DNA from: a virus
DNA: 64,000 bases
Strand: one strand, 5' to 3'
Virus record (IMG/VR): IMGVR_UViG_3300042868_009486
Coordinates: 1 to 64,000 of that record
Shown here one piece after another: positions 1 to 7,460 of the stretch. A program made the translations under genes and the position numbers. The notes beneath the pieces were generated by a model. It made no database searches and was not told the DNA's origin. It saw nothing but the letters and a program-made list of their open reading frames with translations. The stretch's first letter is position 1, and every line of letters begins with the position of its first letter.

Positions 1-1
1 A

Positions 2-343
2 ACTTGTGAAGGTGATGGTGAAGAAGACTGTCGTGAGTGTGGAGGACACGGTCAAACTGAGTGCGAATATTGTTATGGTACTGGTACTGAGGAAACCAGT
101 GAAGAGTATTTTGAAATTGGTTACATGTCTATCGTTGTAGTTGGTTCTGGAATATTAAAGTTTGAAAATACCAAAATGACTTTAAGAGAATATGAAGTAT
201 TAAATATGAACGATAAGATTTTTACATATGAATTAACAGTTGCAAATTATAGTGATATGGATGACATCGACGAGGAAGATAGATATAATATGGAAGATTT
301 TAACGAACCTTTTGTAAAATTTGGTGATGTTTTTAAAATATAA
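2..343 (+). CDS. Partial Cys-rich protein, start upstream of the window
   Basis: The frame is already open at base 2 and runs through an internal ATG at 125, so the true start lies outside the window. The first 30 visible residues hold paired cysteines in a Gly-rich setting (CRECGGHGQTECEYCYGTG), resembling part of a DnaJ-type zinc repeat (CxxCxGxG). The remainder is acidic alpha/beta sequence without a motif I know. Zinc binding is inferred from the cysteines only. The stop at 341-343 is followed at once by the late-type box of the next gene. Confidence 0.6.
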   Translation, partial: TCEGDGEEDCRECGGHGQTECEYCYGTGTEETSEEYFEIGYMSIVVVGSGILKFENTKMTLREYEVLNMNDKIFTYELTVANYSDMDDIDEEDRYNMEDFNEPFVKFGDVFKI

Positions 344-368
344 AGTATTTATATAAAAAAATAAAAAA

Positions 369-839
369 ATGAAAAGAACTATAAGATTAACAGAATCAGA
401 ACTTATCAATTTGGTAAAAAGAATCATCAAAGAAGATGAAGACCAATGGGTGGCAGACTCACGAGAAATGGAAGATGAAACTGACTTTTCAAAAATGGAA
501 ATACAAGATATGCCTGAGTTTCAAAAATTGGTTAGAATACTTAAAAGAAATCCTGAAGCCGCTATGGAACTCCAAAGTGAATTGGGTGATGGGTTGAATG
601 AGGAATATGAGTATATGGATTATCAAGACGCTCAACCAAAAGAAATAGAAAAAGGTGAATACTGGAAAAGAAAATTAGCAACGGTTGGTCTTTATAGTCT
701 TATCGGTTTGGTTTCAGGAATTGCAATGGCTGGCGGAACATCTGCTGAAGATGTTTTACAACTGGCATTAGGTACCGCAGTTGGCGGAGGCGCAATTGCG
801 AACTCAATGATATCTACAGTGCACAGAAGAAAAAAATAA
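369..839 (+). CDS. Tagged small membrane protein
   Basis: 156 aa. The N-terminus MKRTIRLTESELINLVKRI-IKED is a tag of the LTESEL form, also seen at 31117 and 40985, with a possible cut after IKE (residue 22). Residues 25-100 are acidic and hydrophilic. Residues 105-150 form two hydrophobic Gly/Ala-rich segments (GLYSLIGLVSGIAMAGG and LALGTAVGGGAIANSM) ending in a basic RRKK tail, consistent with a membrane hairpin. A late-type box at 346-352 lies 16 nt before the ATG. A strong hairpin terminator follows at 875. Function unknown. The membrane role is inferred from hydropathy alone. Confidence 0.7.
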   Translation: MKRTIRLTESELINLVKRIIKEDEDQWVADSREMEDETDFSKMEIQDMPEFQKLVRILKRNPEAAMELQSELGDGLNEEYEYMDYQDAQPKEIEKGEYWKRKLATVGLYSLIGLVSGIAMAGGTSAEDVLQLALGTAVGGGAIANSMISTVHRRKK

Positions 840-874
840 TAATTTTTAGTTCCGCAGACTAATATATATGAAGA

Positions 875-902
875 CCCCTTACTTTTTGTAAGGGGTTTTT
901 TT
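875..902 (+). terminator. Rho-independent terminator
   Basis: Eight-base-pair stem CCCCTTAC (875-882) with GTAAGGGG (888-895), followed by a T run. It closes the 369 gene. Confidence 0.85.
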
Positions 903-922
903 GTAAATTACAATATTTATAG

Positions 923-930
923 TATATTTG
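923..930 (+). promoter_or_regulatory. Host-type -7 element TATATTTG (with overlapping late-type box)
   Basis: TATATTTG at 923-930, with TTG at 901-903 upstream, fits the Bacteroidota -33/-7 pattern. A TATTTAT box at 914-920 lies directly before it, so the 945 gene may have both early and late promoters. Confidence 0.5.
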
Positions 931-944
931 TAGAAATAAAAGAT

Positions 945-1136
945 ATGAAAACCAAACTTCCATTTACTGTTACATATACACAAGAAATGTCAGACAAGTT
1001 CAATAAAGAATTGAAGGAGTCAGGTAAATGTGCAGTAACAAATCCTAAGTTTTATGGTAAGTGGGATCTTGTTGAGTTTGGTACAACTGAATATGACACC
1101 ATGTTCAAAAAAAAAAGAACTAAAGTAAATGACTGA
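945..1136 (+). CDS. Small protein of unknown function
   Basis: 63 aa, basic at the C-terminus (FKKKRTKVND). It has no tag, in keeping with its host-type promoter. The stop codon overlaps the ATG of the 1129 gene by eight bases, so the two are probably translationally coupled. No domain is recognised. Confidence 0.6.
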   Translation: MKTKLPFTVTYTQEMSDKFNKELKESGKCAVTNPKFYGKWDLVEFGTTEYDTMFKKKRTKVND

Positions 1137-1746
1137 TATAATTAGAAGGATTCTTAATGAAATAAAATTTTCACAAGAAAGGGTTGAGGAACTTAAAAAA
1201 AAGTTTGGTTGGAGGTTTGTACAAAGTAAAAACCCTAAGTCAGGTAAAACATATAAAAAACTTCACATTTATACTTTCAAGAGTCCTAAATACAAATATA
1301 TAGTTCACATTGAAGAGTACGATTACGATTACTTTTTAATATCATTTTTCCCAAAACTAAATAAAGATTTTTATGTTAAACAATCTATTTTAGGGTCCAC
1401 AGGACAGGAACATTATGATGAATATACCTACCTGACAAAAGAAAATATACCACTTAAAATACTTACACTATTAATATCAGAAATGAAAGGTATATTAATT
1501 AAAAAACCTTACGCATCGTTCGGATATTTTGGTGCTCCTGATGTTAAAACAGGTGAAGACGAAGATTTATTTAACACAAAAAGAGTAAGAATTTATAATG
1601 AAATTATCTCAAACGAATTATCCAATACACATAAGATAATATCAGACCCAACTTTTAGTGGATCTTTAGTTTTAAATAAAGAAGTTTTACAAGAGTACCC
1701 ATTATTTGAAAAATATTGTATGGATATATTAGAATCTCATCTTTAA
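1129..1746 (+). CDS. Tagged protein of unknown function
   Basis: 205 aa. It begins MTDIIRRILNE, matching the MKxLIRxILKE tag found repeatedly at 19.8-23.3 kb, with a predicted cut after LNE (residue 11). The body is Lys/Tyr-rich alpha/beta sequence (for example YKYIVHIEEYDYDYFLISF near residue 65) and no catalytic motif is evident. It starts inside the 945 gene. No dedicated promoter is seen, so it is probably read through from upstream. Confidence 0.65.
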   Translation: MTDIIRRILNEIKFSQERVEELKKKFGWRFVQSKNPKSGKTYKKLHIYTFKSPKYKYIVHIEEYDYDYFLISFFPKLNKDFYVKQSILGSTGQEHYDEYTYLTKENIPLKILTLLISEMKGILIKKPYASFGYFGAPDVKTGEDEDLFNTKRVRIYNEIISNELSNTHKIISDPTFSGSLVLNKEVLQEYPLFEKYCMDILESHL

Positions 1747-1781
1747 TACCACCAAAACTTTTCTATTGTTTTTATTTTATC

Positions 1782-1789
1782 TATATTTG
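1782..1789 (+). promoter_or_regulatory. Host-type -7 element TATATTTG
   Basis: TATATTTG ends five bases before the ATG of the HAD-type gene at 1794. The -33 region is not well conserved. Confidence 0.5.
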
Positions 1790-1793
1790 TATT

Positions 1794-2408
1794 ATGAAAA
1801 TAATATTTTTAGATAACGACGGAGTAATTTGTTTATCCAACAACTGGGGTGAACGAGCAAAAAAATGGGCTAATTTTAAAAGAGATAACCCTGATGTTGA
1901 ATTCACTGATAGACCAGTTCTGTGTAGATTTGATGACTTCGATGATAAGGCTGTTAAGGTGTTAAATGAGATACTTGAAGAAACAGGTGCTGAGATCGTT
2001 GTAAGTTCTGATTGGAGACTATATGCGAACTTGGAAGAACTTGGTGAGTACTACGAGAGCCAAGGTATAATCAAAAAACCAATCGCGGTTACTGATATAT
2101 TCAAAGACATATTTCCAAAAGAATGGAATGCATTTAGATTTCGTGCTGAATTAGAATTGGAAAGAAGTATGGAGATAGGACATTGGTTAGAAAATCATCC
2201 TGAGGTTACTCATTGGGTTGCGGTTGATGATTTGGATATGAGTCCTGAGTTTTTATCCAAGTACTTCTCACATAGTGAAGATGAGGATAAAAATCCTGGA
2301 CTAACTAATTTCGTATTAACACCAAGATCAAGAGAAGGTATCAAACAATCGGGAGTTAAAGAAAAAATATTAAAGTTTTTAAAGGATGACACAAAAAGAA
2401 CTGTATAA
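1794..2408 (+). CDS. HAD-superfamily hydrolase (phosphatase/nucleotidase type)
   Basis: 204 aa. All three diagnostic HAD motifs are present: motif I DNDGV with D7 (nucleophile) and D9, motif II SSDWR at 71-75, and the acidic motif IV VDDLD around 144-148. The spacing matches the HAD domain found in phage RNA-repair and polynucleotide phosphatase-like proteins, so a phosphomonoester substrate is likely, though which one cannot be told. I chose the ATG at 1794 over an upstream in-frame start because motif I sits seven residues in, as usual, and the host-type promoter is directly in front. There is no tag. It overlaps the next gene by 23 nt. Confidence 0.8.
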   Translation: MKIIFLDNDGVICLSNNWGERAKKWANFKRDNPDVEFTDRPVLCRFDDFDDKAVKVLNEILEETGAEIVVSSDWRLYANLEELGEYYESQGIIKKPIAVTDIFKDIFPKEWNAFRFRAELELERSMEIGHWLENHPEVTHWVAVDDLDMSPEFLSKYFSHSEDEDKNPGLTNFVLTPRSREGIKQSGVKEKILKFLKDDTKRTV

Positions 2409-2697
2409 TGAGATTGAATACTTAATTATTGTGTGGAACAATGATGGTACTAAAACTGCAGGTTCATTAACAAGAGAAATTATGGGGATATTAGATAATA
2501 AAGACAATACCGAATGGTGTCATTATAGTGATTTACCATCACCTATGTCTTACGCAAAATGTGCCGATTACGACAGTATGGGTAATCACGGAAGATTCCC
2601 AAAAGTTGAAAAAAAACAACCTAAAACAAATAAATTTAAAAAATTATTTGAAAAACTAATTAAAAGTGAAAAATATAAACCAACTATTTCAAAGTAA
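2386..2697 (+). CDS. Small protein of unknown function
   Basis: 103 aa with a Lys-rich C-terminal third. The ATG lies inside the end of the HAD-type gene, which is typical of coupled phage genes. No motif is recognised. The string AGSLTREIMGILDNKDN around residue 26 has tag-like helical character but is internal and probably fortuitous. Confidence 0.55.
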   Translation: MTQKELYNEIEYLIIVWNNDGTKTAGSLTREIMGILDNKDNTEWCHYSDLPSPMSYAKCADYDSMGNHGRFPKVEKKQPKTNKFKKLFEKLIKSEKYKPTISK

Positions 2698-2980
2698 TAA
2701 AAAATTATTATATGAGGTTGAAGTTCAGGAGTTGGTTGAATATTGTCGTGAATTAGAAGGTAAGGTTTTTGAAAGACAAACACAAGACACTTATAATAAA
2801 GAACATATTTTAAGAACCATAGTTTCAGATATACTTTCAAGTTGTAATGAATATGAAGAAAATAAAATACTCAAAGATAGGTACCCCGATTTGTATCAAA
2901 ATGTTGACGCGGATTCTTTAGTTAAAAATTTAATGAACTATATTATTACTATGAATGCAAAAAACGATTTAAGATTGTGA
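2666..2980 (+). CDS. Small helical protein, probable GTG start
   Basis: About 104 aa from GTG 2666. No in-frame ATG occurs near the beginning, so the start is uncertain and could be a downstream TTG. The sequence is largely alpha-helical and charged (VEVQELVEYCRELEGKVFER). The 3' end overlaps the ATG of the 2980 gene (GTGATGA). Unknown function. Confidence 0.5.
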   Translation: MKNINQLFQSNKKLLYEVEVQELVEYCRELEGKVFERQTQDTYNKEHILRTIVSDILSSCNEYEENKILKDRYPDLYQNVDADSLVKNLMNYIITMNAKNDLRL

Positions 2981-3279
2981 TGAAAATAATATTAAGTGAA
3001 AATTGTTTTGGTCCTGATGTTGAAATTGACGATGAGTCATTATTTATACATGAGTATGATAACAGAAATCCTGAGATAATTAGTGATTTACAGGATCAAT
3101 TAATTGATAAATTAAAATCATTAAAAAACAATTTGAGCATGAGTGATTGGACTGAAATTGCAATGATGGTTATTAACAGTTGTGATGAGTTTGAATACGA
3201 TGTTGAAAACTCACAAGAATTTAAAAATTGCGAACAATGTGGAAATTTTAATCATAAACACATTTACATAAAAAAATAA
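2980..3279 (+). CDS. Small acidic protein with a C-terminal CxxC
   Basis: 99 aa from ATG 2980, preferred over GTG 2977 because the product then starts MKIILSENCFG, close to the MKIIITESQ tag form. The C-terminus has EQCGNFNHKH (CxxC-x2-3-H), which could bind a metal. The stop TAATG overlaps the next start. Whether the first residues act as a tag is doubtful because no clear [ILV]-x-E cut site follows. Confidence 0.55.
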   Translation: MKIILSENCFGPDVEIDDESLFIHEYDNRNPEIISDLQDQLIDKLKSLKNNLSMSDWTEIAMMVINSCDEFEYDVENSQEFKNCEQCGNFNHKHIYIKK

Positions 3280-3590
3280 TGAAAGAAACATTTAAACTAT
3301 TCCAAGTCAAAGGAGAACTATATCTTACAAAAATTGAAGAACTGAAGATAGGTGATAAGGTTATTGTCACAGTTGCTGATCAATTCCCTACCGTCGTTGA
3401 GTGTCAAAATGATGAACAAATTAGTTTGATACAGACCCCAAAACTATCCATGACTAAAGCAAATAAAGTTGTGATGGGTCCTGAAGAAATTACTATAGAA
3501 GAAAGTATGGCACAAAAGTTGGGGGATGATGATGGTTTCGTTCTTGTTCAGGTGGAGGACGGTAAAGTAATAATTATAGAAAACGAATGA
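3279..3590 (+). CDS. Small beta-rich protein of unknown function
   Basis: 103 aa. Alternating hydrophobic residues (KIGDKVIVTVADQFPTVVE and DGKVIIIENE at the end) suggest a small beta-barrel. No tag. Coupled by TAATG to the gene before it and by ATGA to the small membrane peptide after it. Confidence 0.6.
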   Translation: MKETFKLFQVKGELYLTKIEELKIGDKVIVTVADQFPTVVECQNDEQISLIQTPKLSMTKANKVVMGPEEITIEESMAQKLGDDDGFVLVQVEDGKVIIIENE

Positions 3591-3697
3591 TCACAGTCGA
3601 AGAAATTGTACATATAACAGGTCTAATGATTACCATACTAATTTTGGGTGGTTATTTAATTTACAGATATTTTAAGAAAAGAAAAAAGGGGAAATAA
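3587..3697 (+). CDS. 36-aa single-span membrane peptide
   Basis: Starts at ATG 3587, overlapping the previous stop. The sequence is a short acidic N-terminus, a hydrophobic span (ITGLMITILILGGYLIYRYF) and a very basic tail (KKRKKGK), so N-out/C-in insertion is likely. It ends inside the arm of a bidirectional terminator. The layout resembles small phage membrane peptides such as holin-like or superinfection-exclusion proteins, but nothing specific can be assigned. Confidence 0.55.
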   Translation: MITVEEIVHITGLMITILILGGYLIYRYFKKRKKGK

Positions 3698-3710
3698 TTC
3701 CCCTTTTTTT
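3682..3710. terminator. Bidirectional terminator between convergent genes
   Basis: Stem AAAAAAGGGGAA (3682-3693) with TTCCCCTTTTTT (3698-3709). The A/T tracts allow termination in both directions, for the 3587 gene and the minus-strand 3709 gene. Confidence 0.85.
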
Positions 3711-4308
3711 ATTTAATGTCTGAACTTTCAATCAGAGTATAAGTAAAAGAGTTCCCGTGTTTGTCACGAGACATTCTACAAATTTTCATAAAAGAATCAA
3801 AGTCGGCTGATTTTTTAAATACCTGACATCCTTCAGACCAATTCTCAACATAAGTTGAATCTGCACCTGCTTTGTGAATGTTGATACCAAATACACCTTC
3901 AGCGATTTTTGTTTCGTCATAAGTTAAATCACGATTTGGGTCACGATAAACCTTAACATTTTTTGCTTGTTTAAGTGCTTCGTACTTACCTTGGTGAAGA
4001 CCGATACCGTGTGAACCTCTGTACTGACCCTCAACAAGACGAGCAACACCTGCGGCATTGTGATATTCCATAACTCCTTTTTTACCAGGATCAGTTGTTG
4101 CCGGCCATTCGTGGTATTTCCAAGTACCTGTTTCGTCTTTGTATGAAATAGTTAATAAATCATCAAACGCATTAGTAACTTTCTGACCTGTTGCAGAGTT
4201 TCTAATGCCAATGATGTTTACATCATACCCTTTATTGTTTGTGTCTTCAAAGTAGACATAACCTTTGGCTTTAACGGCAGCCTCGACCTGTTCTCTTGTG
4301 TAACCCAT
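3709..4308 (-). CDS. L,D-transpeptidase (YkuD)-like protein
   Basis: 199 aa. The signature GINIHKAG (H145) followed by WSEGCQVF (S158, G160, C161) matches the YkuD catalytic pattern H-x14-17-S/T-x-G-C. In cells this fold makes 3-3 cross-links in peptidoglycan. In phages related domains are found on virion or lysis proteins and may cleave or modify stem peptides. There is no signal peptide and no obvious tag. It is transcribed divergently from 4364, with its own late-type box at 4337-4343 on the minus strand. Enzyme class is fairly secure; whether it builds or degrades wall is not. Confidence 0.7.
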   Translation of the reverse strand: MGYTREQVEAAVKAKGYVYFEDTNNKGYDVNIIGIRNSATGQKVTNAFDDLLTISYKDETGTWKYHEWPATTDPGKKGVMEYHNAAGVARLVEGQYRGSHGIGLHQGKYEALKQAKNVKVYRDPNRDLTYDETKIAEGVFGINIHKAGADSTYVENWSEGCQVFKKSADFDSFMKICRMSRDKHGNSFTYTLIESSDIK

Positions 4309-4327
4309 TTGATAATGTTTTTTAGTT

Positions 4328-4343
4328 TATTTATTAATAAATA
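4328..4343. promoter_or_regulatory. Divergent pair of late-type boxes in a palindrome
   Basis: TATTTAT on the plus strand (4328-4334) and TATTTAT on the minus strand (4337-4343) share the perfect palindrome ATTTATTAATAAAT. They point at the 4364 and 4308 start codons respectively. Confidence 0.6.
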
Positions 4344-4363
4344 TTGACTAAATTTTATATGTC

Positions 4364-4726
4364 ATGGGAATAGATGTCGTTGTAAGAGATTTCATAAAAA
4401 ACTATTATATGGTAACTTACTTACCAAAAAAGAAAATTATTCTTTTTGAAGATGGTAATGAAGGAACGCTTTGTGAAAAAAACCCTAATGTTATAGCTTT
4501 GGGTAAATTTAAAGGTTGCTCGGTAGATTTAATATGGGGTAACATTAGAGAAATTACTGGTATTGAATATCACCACAAAGATTATGTATCGGACTTAACA
4601 GCACTATTTTCAGAAATATATCACAATAAATTAACAAGAGATTTACTTCAAACATTAATTGAAGGTAATGTATCAGTATCTTTTACCCTACAAGAAATGA
4701 TTGATTATTTTCCAACATTAGAATAA
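4364..4726 (+). CDS. Protein of unknown function
   Basis: 120 aa beginning MGIDVVVRDFIKNYY. It has alpha/beta character with two cysteines and ends in a helical LLQTLIEGNVSVSFTLQEM segment. Its late-type box (4328-4334) is 29 nt upstream. No typical tag is present, so it is one of the minority of untagged genes behind such a box. Stop and next ATG are two bases apart. Confidence 0.6.
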   Translation: MGIDVVVRDFIKNYYMVTYLPKKKIILFEDGNEGTLCEKNPNVIALGKFKGCSVDLIWGNIREITGIEYHHKDYVSDLTALFSEIYHNKLTRDLLQTLIEGNVSVSFTLQEMIDYFPTLE

Positions 4727-4727
4727 T

Positions 4728-5081
4728 ATGGCACACCCAATTTTACATGCAAAAAGTTCCGCAAAGAAGTTTGGCGGAAAGTGGGAAGATTATATACATC
4801 TTCATAATTGGTTAGATGAAACCAAAGGATGGTATGGTCATTCATTCCACAGGATGTTTAGACACCATTCAGAAGGGATATTTGAGATGGAGCAAAGGTT
4901 TGGACCTGAGTTTAAAAATAGTGACGGTAAAACCGTTTATACTCGTTATGTCGGGGAACAACATGTCAGAGAAGATTGTGATGGATACATACCAACTGCA
5001 AAAGAATGGTTTACAATTGTAGAAAATAAACAAAGACCCACATGGGCAACACGAACTCAGAAGTTAGAGTTTGAAGATTGA
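4728..5081 (+). CDS. DUF6915-like protein
   Basis: 117 aa. The opening MAHPILHAKSSAKKFGGKW, the central FRHHSEGIFEMEQRFG and the RYVGEQHVREDCDGYIPTA block follow, from memory, the conserved layout of the uncharacterised DUF6915 family of bacteria and phages. The His cluster (HxxxHxxxRHH) suggests metal binding, but no activity is known to me. No tag. It precedes the 5095 gene by 13 nt. Confidence 0.6.
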   Translation: MAHPILHAKSSAKKFGGKWEDYIHLHNWLDETKGWYGHSFHRMFRHHSEGIFEMEQRFGPEFKNSDGKTVYTRYVGEQHVREDCDGYIPTAKEWFTIVENKQRPTWATRTQKLEFED

Positions 5082-5094
5082 AGTATTTATTATT

Positions 5095-5787
5095 ATGGAA
5101 CTGACTGAATCAGAAAAAAAAGGACTTAGAAGATTTTCTTTATTATTAGAATCATTATCCGACGACCCATGGGAACTTAATCTGTGGTTTGATGACGCGT
5201 CACTATCCGATTCATTACATCATAATAAATATTTTTCATCAAATAGTGCCAGTGGTAATATTGAAATAGACTTCTTCATGGAAGCACTACTCGATAACTT
5301 TTTACGGGAAATCGAAAACAATAATATGATATATGATTATTGTTCTGAAGAATATTGTAGAGGATATGTTATTTTTGAAATAAACCCAAAACAAAAAACA
5401 TTCTCAATAAATTTTGATTTTGAAGTTGACATATCAGAAAATCATACCTCAACCTATGGATTTAAAGAATTTGGTGAGTTAAATGAACAAGAACTCGAGA
5501 CTATCCAAAATTATAAAGAACAGGGTATTGATCACAGTATAAACTTTGACGGTGGTGGTGATAGTGGATATATTGAAGAAGAAGATGCGAATACGGCTGA
5601 ACCAATACCTTCATTTATCACTGAAATGTTATATTCAGTTTTAAATGAAGATTATAGGGGGTGGGAAATCGATTCTGGATCTACTGGTTTTTTTGAAATA
5701 GATTATGAAAATGAAACCATACATTGTTCTGTAACTGAATATGACACAACAAGAACAAATGAAGAAATAAAAGTAATGAATTTTTAA
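5095..5787 (+). CDS. DUF6878-like protein, paralogue 1, tagged
   Basis: 230 aa from ATG 5095. An in-frame codon at 5071 would overlap the previous gene and lies upstream of the late-type box at 5084-5090, so it is rejected. Residues 1-20 (MELTESEKKGLRRFSLLLES) look like a tag. The second half has FDGGGDSGYIEEED followed by a W-E-x-x-x-G-S-x-G block (GWEIDSGSTGFFEID), the layout I associate with DUF6878. The next gene shares the same C-terminal layout, so this is a tandem duplication. Function unknown. Confidence 0.6.
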   Translation: MELTESEKKGLRRFSLLLESLSDDPWELNLWFDDASLSDSLHHNKYFSSNSASGNIEIDFFMEALLDNFLREIENNNMIYDYCSEEYCRGYVIFEINPKQKTFSINFDFEVDISENHTSTYGFKEFGELNEQELETIQNYKEQGIDHSINFDGGGDSGYIEEEDANTAEPIPSFITEMLYSVLNEDYRGWEIDSGSTGFFEIDYENETIHCSVTEYDTTRTNEEIKVMNF

Positions 5788-5788
5788 A

Positions 5789-6532
5789 ATGACCGAAATT
5801 AAAATATCTCCTGAAATGAAGAAAGAACTTGTAAAGTTCAACCTCTATCTTCGTGCAATTATGGACGAAAATAAAATACATTGGGAGTATTATTACGATG
5901 GTAATGATGGTGGGTTTTATGATTCCTACGGACCATATGTGGGTTACCAATACGATGGTCAAATAGATTTAAAAAATCACATTATTGAATTTTTTACAGA
6001 TAAAGTAGATTTAATTACAAGTCATTATGAAGACCATATGTATGATTTAACAAGTTGTGATTTATGTAATGAACGAGGTAGTATGCATGTGCATTATAAT
6101 CCTACAAATTCTTCACTTGACTATAACTTTTATTATACAGAAAAAGAATCACATGATCACCAACAAATAAAATCATTTGAAGAATTATCTAGAATGGATA
6201 GTTGGTATAACACTGGTGACCCTCTATATAAAAAATTAAACGATGATAATTTTGTTAAACAATTAGTAGAACAAAACGGAGGGACAACTAAATTTGAAAT
6301 GATATATAATGGTTATGGTGATAGCGGTCAAATAGATGATACGCATTATTCTAATAGTGTTGAAACATTAGGTTATGAGGTAATTGATTTATTTTATTCA
6401 GGTTGGGAAAATAACGAAGGGTCTGATGGAACAATATTAATTGATTGTGATGATAAGAAAGTTATATTAAACCATACTTATTATTTTGAAGAAGATATTT
6501 TTGAAGAAGGTGGTGAAATAAGATTAGTGTAA
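5789..6532 (+). CDS. DUF6878-like protein, paralogue 2
   Basis: 247 aa. It shares with the preceding protein the GYGDSGQIDD motif (around residue 180) and GWENNEGSDGTILIDCDD near the C-terminus. The N-terminus MTEIKISPEMKKELVKFNL may be a diverged tag. It contains a CDLCNERG element (CxxC). TAATG coupling to the tagged nuclease downstream puts both in one operon led by the 5084 box. Confidence 0.6.
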   Translation: MTEIKISPEMKKELVKFNLYLRAIMDENKIHWEYYYDGNDGGFYDSYGPYVGYQYDGQIDLKNHIIEFFTDKVDLITSHYEDHMYDLTSCDLCNERGSMHVHYNPTNSSLDYNFYYTEKESHDHQQIKSFEELSRMDSWYNTGDPLYKKLNDDNFVKQLVEQNGGTTKFEMIYNGYGDSGQIDDTHYSNSVETLGYEVIDLFYSGWENNEGSDGTILIDCDDKKVILNHTYYFEEDIFEEGGEIRLV

Positions 6533-7458
6533 TGAAAAAGTTGAACGAAGATATATTAAGAATTAAGGAGTTGATGTCATTGGTTGAAAGTGATCAATTG
6601 TCATTAAATTTTGACGAGACACCTGCTGATCAGGAAGAAGAGACACCAAAACCTGATGAAAAAGACAACTCACCCCAAATATCAACAGACTCAGACGAGT
6701 TCATTAAAAAGTTTAAAGAAAAAGTTTATTTTATATTAAAAGACTTATATAAATCTAATTGGGATTCAGACAAAAGTAGAGGACCTCGCGGAGGTGGTGG
6801 GGTAGTTGGTATTCATACTGTTTATGATTTATTAAAAGAAAAAGGTTTAAATGATTATGACCCTGAAGGTGGTGATTGGTCAATATTAAATTACTTTGAC
6901 ACAAATCCACAGGTTAGAAAAACATTAATCAATCAATATAAAACGGAAACAGGAAACATAATTAATAGTGTAAAAACTATGGATGATTTTATAAAGTGGA
7001 TGTCAGTAAGTAGAAATAAAATATTTAAAGACGGACCTATTTTAAGCAAACTTATCAAACAAAATACTGAATCACTATATCAAGGGGAACTAAATGAAAG
7101 AAAGGCTTATGAATACCTTTTGAAAATACTTGAAAACTTACCAGGTTGGAAGTTAAAAGGTAGATCGGTTCCTGGATCAAAATCTGATAGGGAAGGAATT
7201 GATTTTGTTATGGAAAAAGAAGGGACAAATGAGAAAGCTAAATTTCAAGTTAAACCTTTATCTTCATTAGAAAGAGTTGGTAAATTTTATAAAATAACCA
7301 GTTATAATATAAAAAACTTAGATAAAAAACCTGTTAACTATTTTGTTTTCGTTTCTAGTGGTAAGGACGATATTTATATATTTAGAAATAAGATTGGTAA
7401 ATATACAATCTTAGATAACAACACAATTCAATTTGAAGAGGGACCAATTCAGTTTTAA
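6532..7458 (+). CDS. Tagged PD-(D/E)XK-like nuclease
   Basis: 308 aa in three parts. Residues 1-20 (MKKLNEDILRIKELMSLVES) are a tag. Residues 21-60 are a low-complexity acidic linker. The C-terminal domain has the elements of a PD-(D/E)XK fold: E189/E194 on a helix (LNERKAYEYL), D224 in GIDFV, and Q239-V-K241 in KFQVKPLSS, in the right order and spacing. I infer a DNA nuclease or Holliday-junction-type enzyme. The tag implies virion packaging, so it could act on host DNA right after entry. The nuclease fold is a motif-level call, not confirmed by alignment. Confidence 0.55.
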   Translation: MKKLNEDILRIKELMSLVESDQLSLNFDETPADQEEETPKPDEKDNSPQISTDSDEFIKKFKEKVYFILKDLYKSNWDSDKSRGPRGGGGVVGIHTVYDLLKEKGLNDYDPEGGDWSILNYFDTNPQVRKTLINQYKTETGNIINSVKTMDDFIKWMSVSRNKIFKDGPILSKLIKQNTESLYQGELNERKAYEYLLKILENLPGWKLKGRSVPGSKSDREGIDFVMEKEGTNEKAKFQVKPLSSLERVGKFYKITSYNIKNLDKKPVNYFVFVSSGKDDIYIFRNKIGKYTILDNNTIQFEEGPIQF

Positions 7459-7460
7459 TT

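Noticed and set aside
1716-1793. Upstream in-frame extension of the HAD-type hydrolase
   Set aside because: It overlaps the previous gene, adds a non-homologous N-terminus before catalytic motif I, and lies upstream of the promoter element.
5641-5962. Hydrophobic minus-strand ORFs opposite the DUF6878-like genes
   Set aside because: They are shadows: the plus-strand frames are coupled, duplicated and carry shared motifs, and acidic plus-strand codons read as Phe/Ile/Tyr-rich on the other strand.
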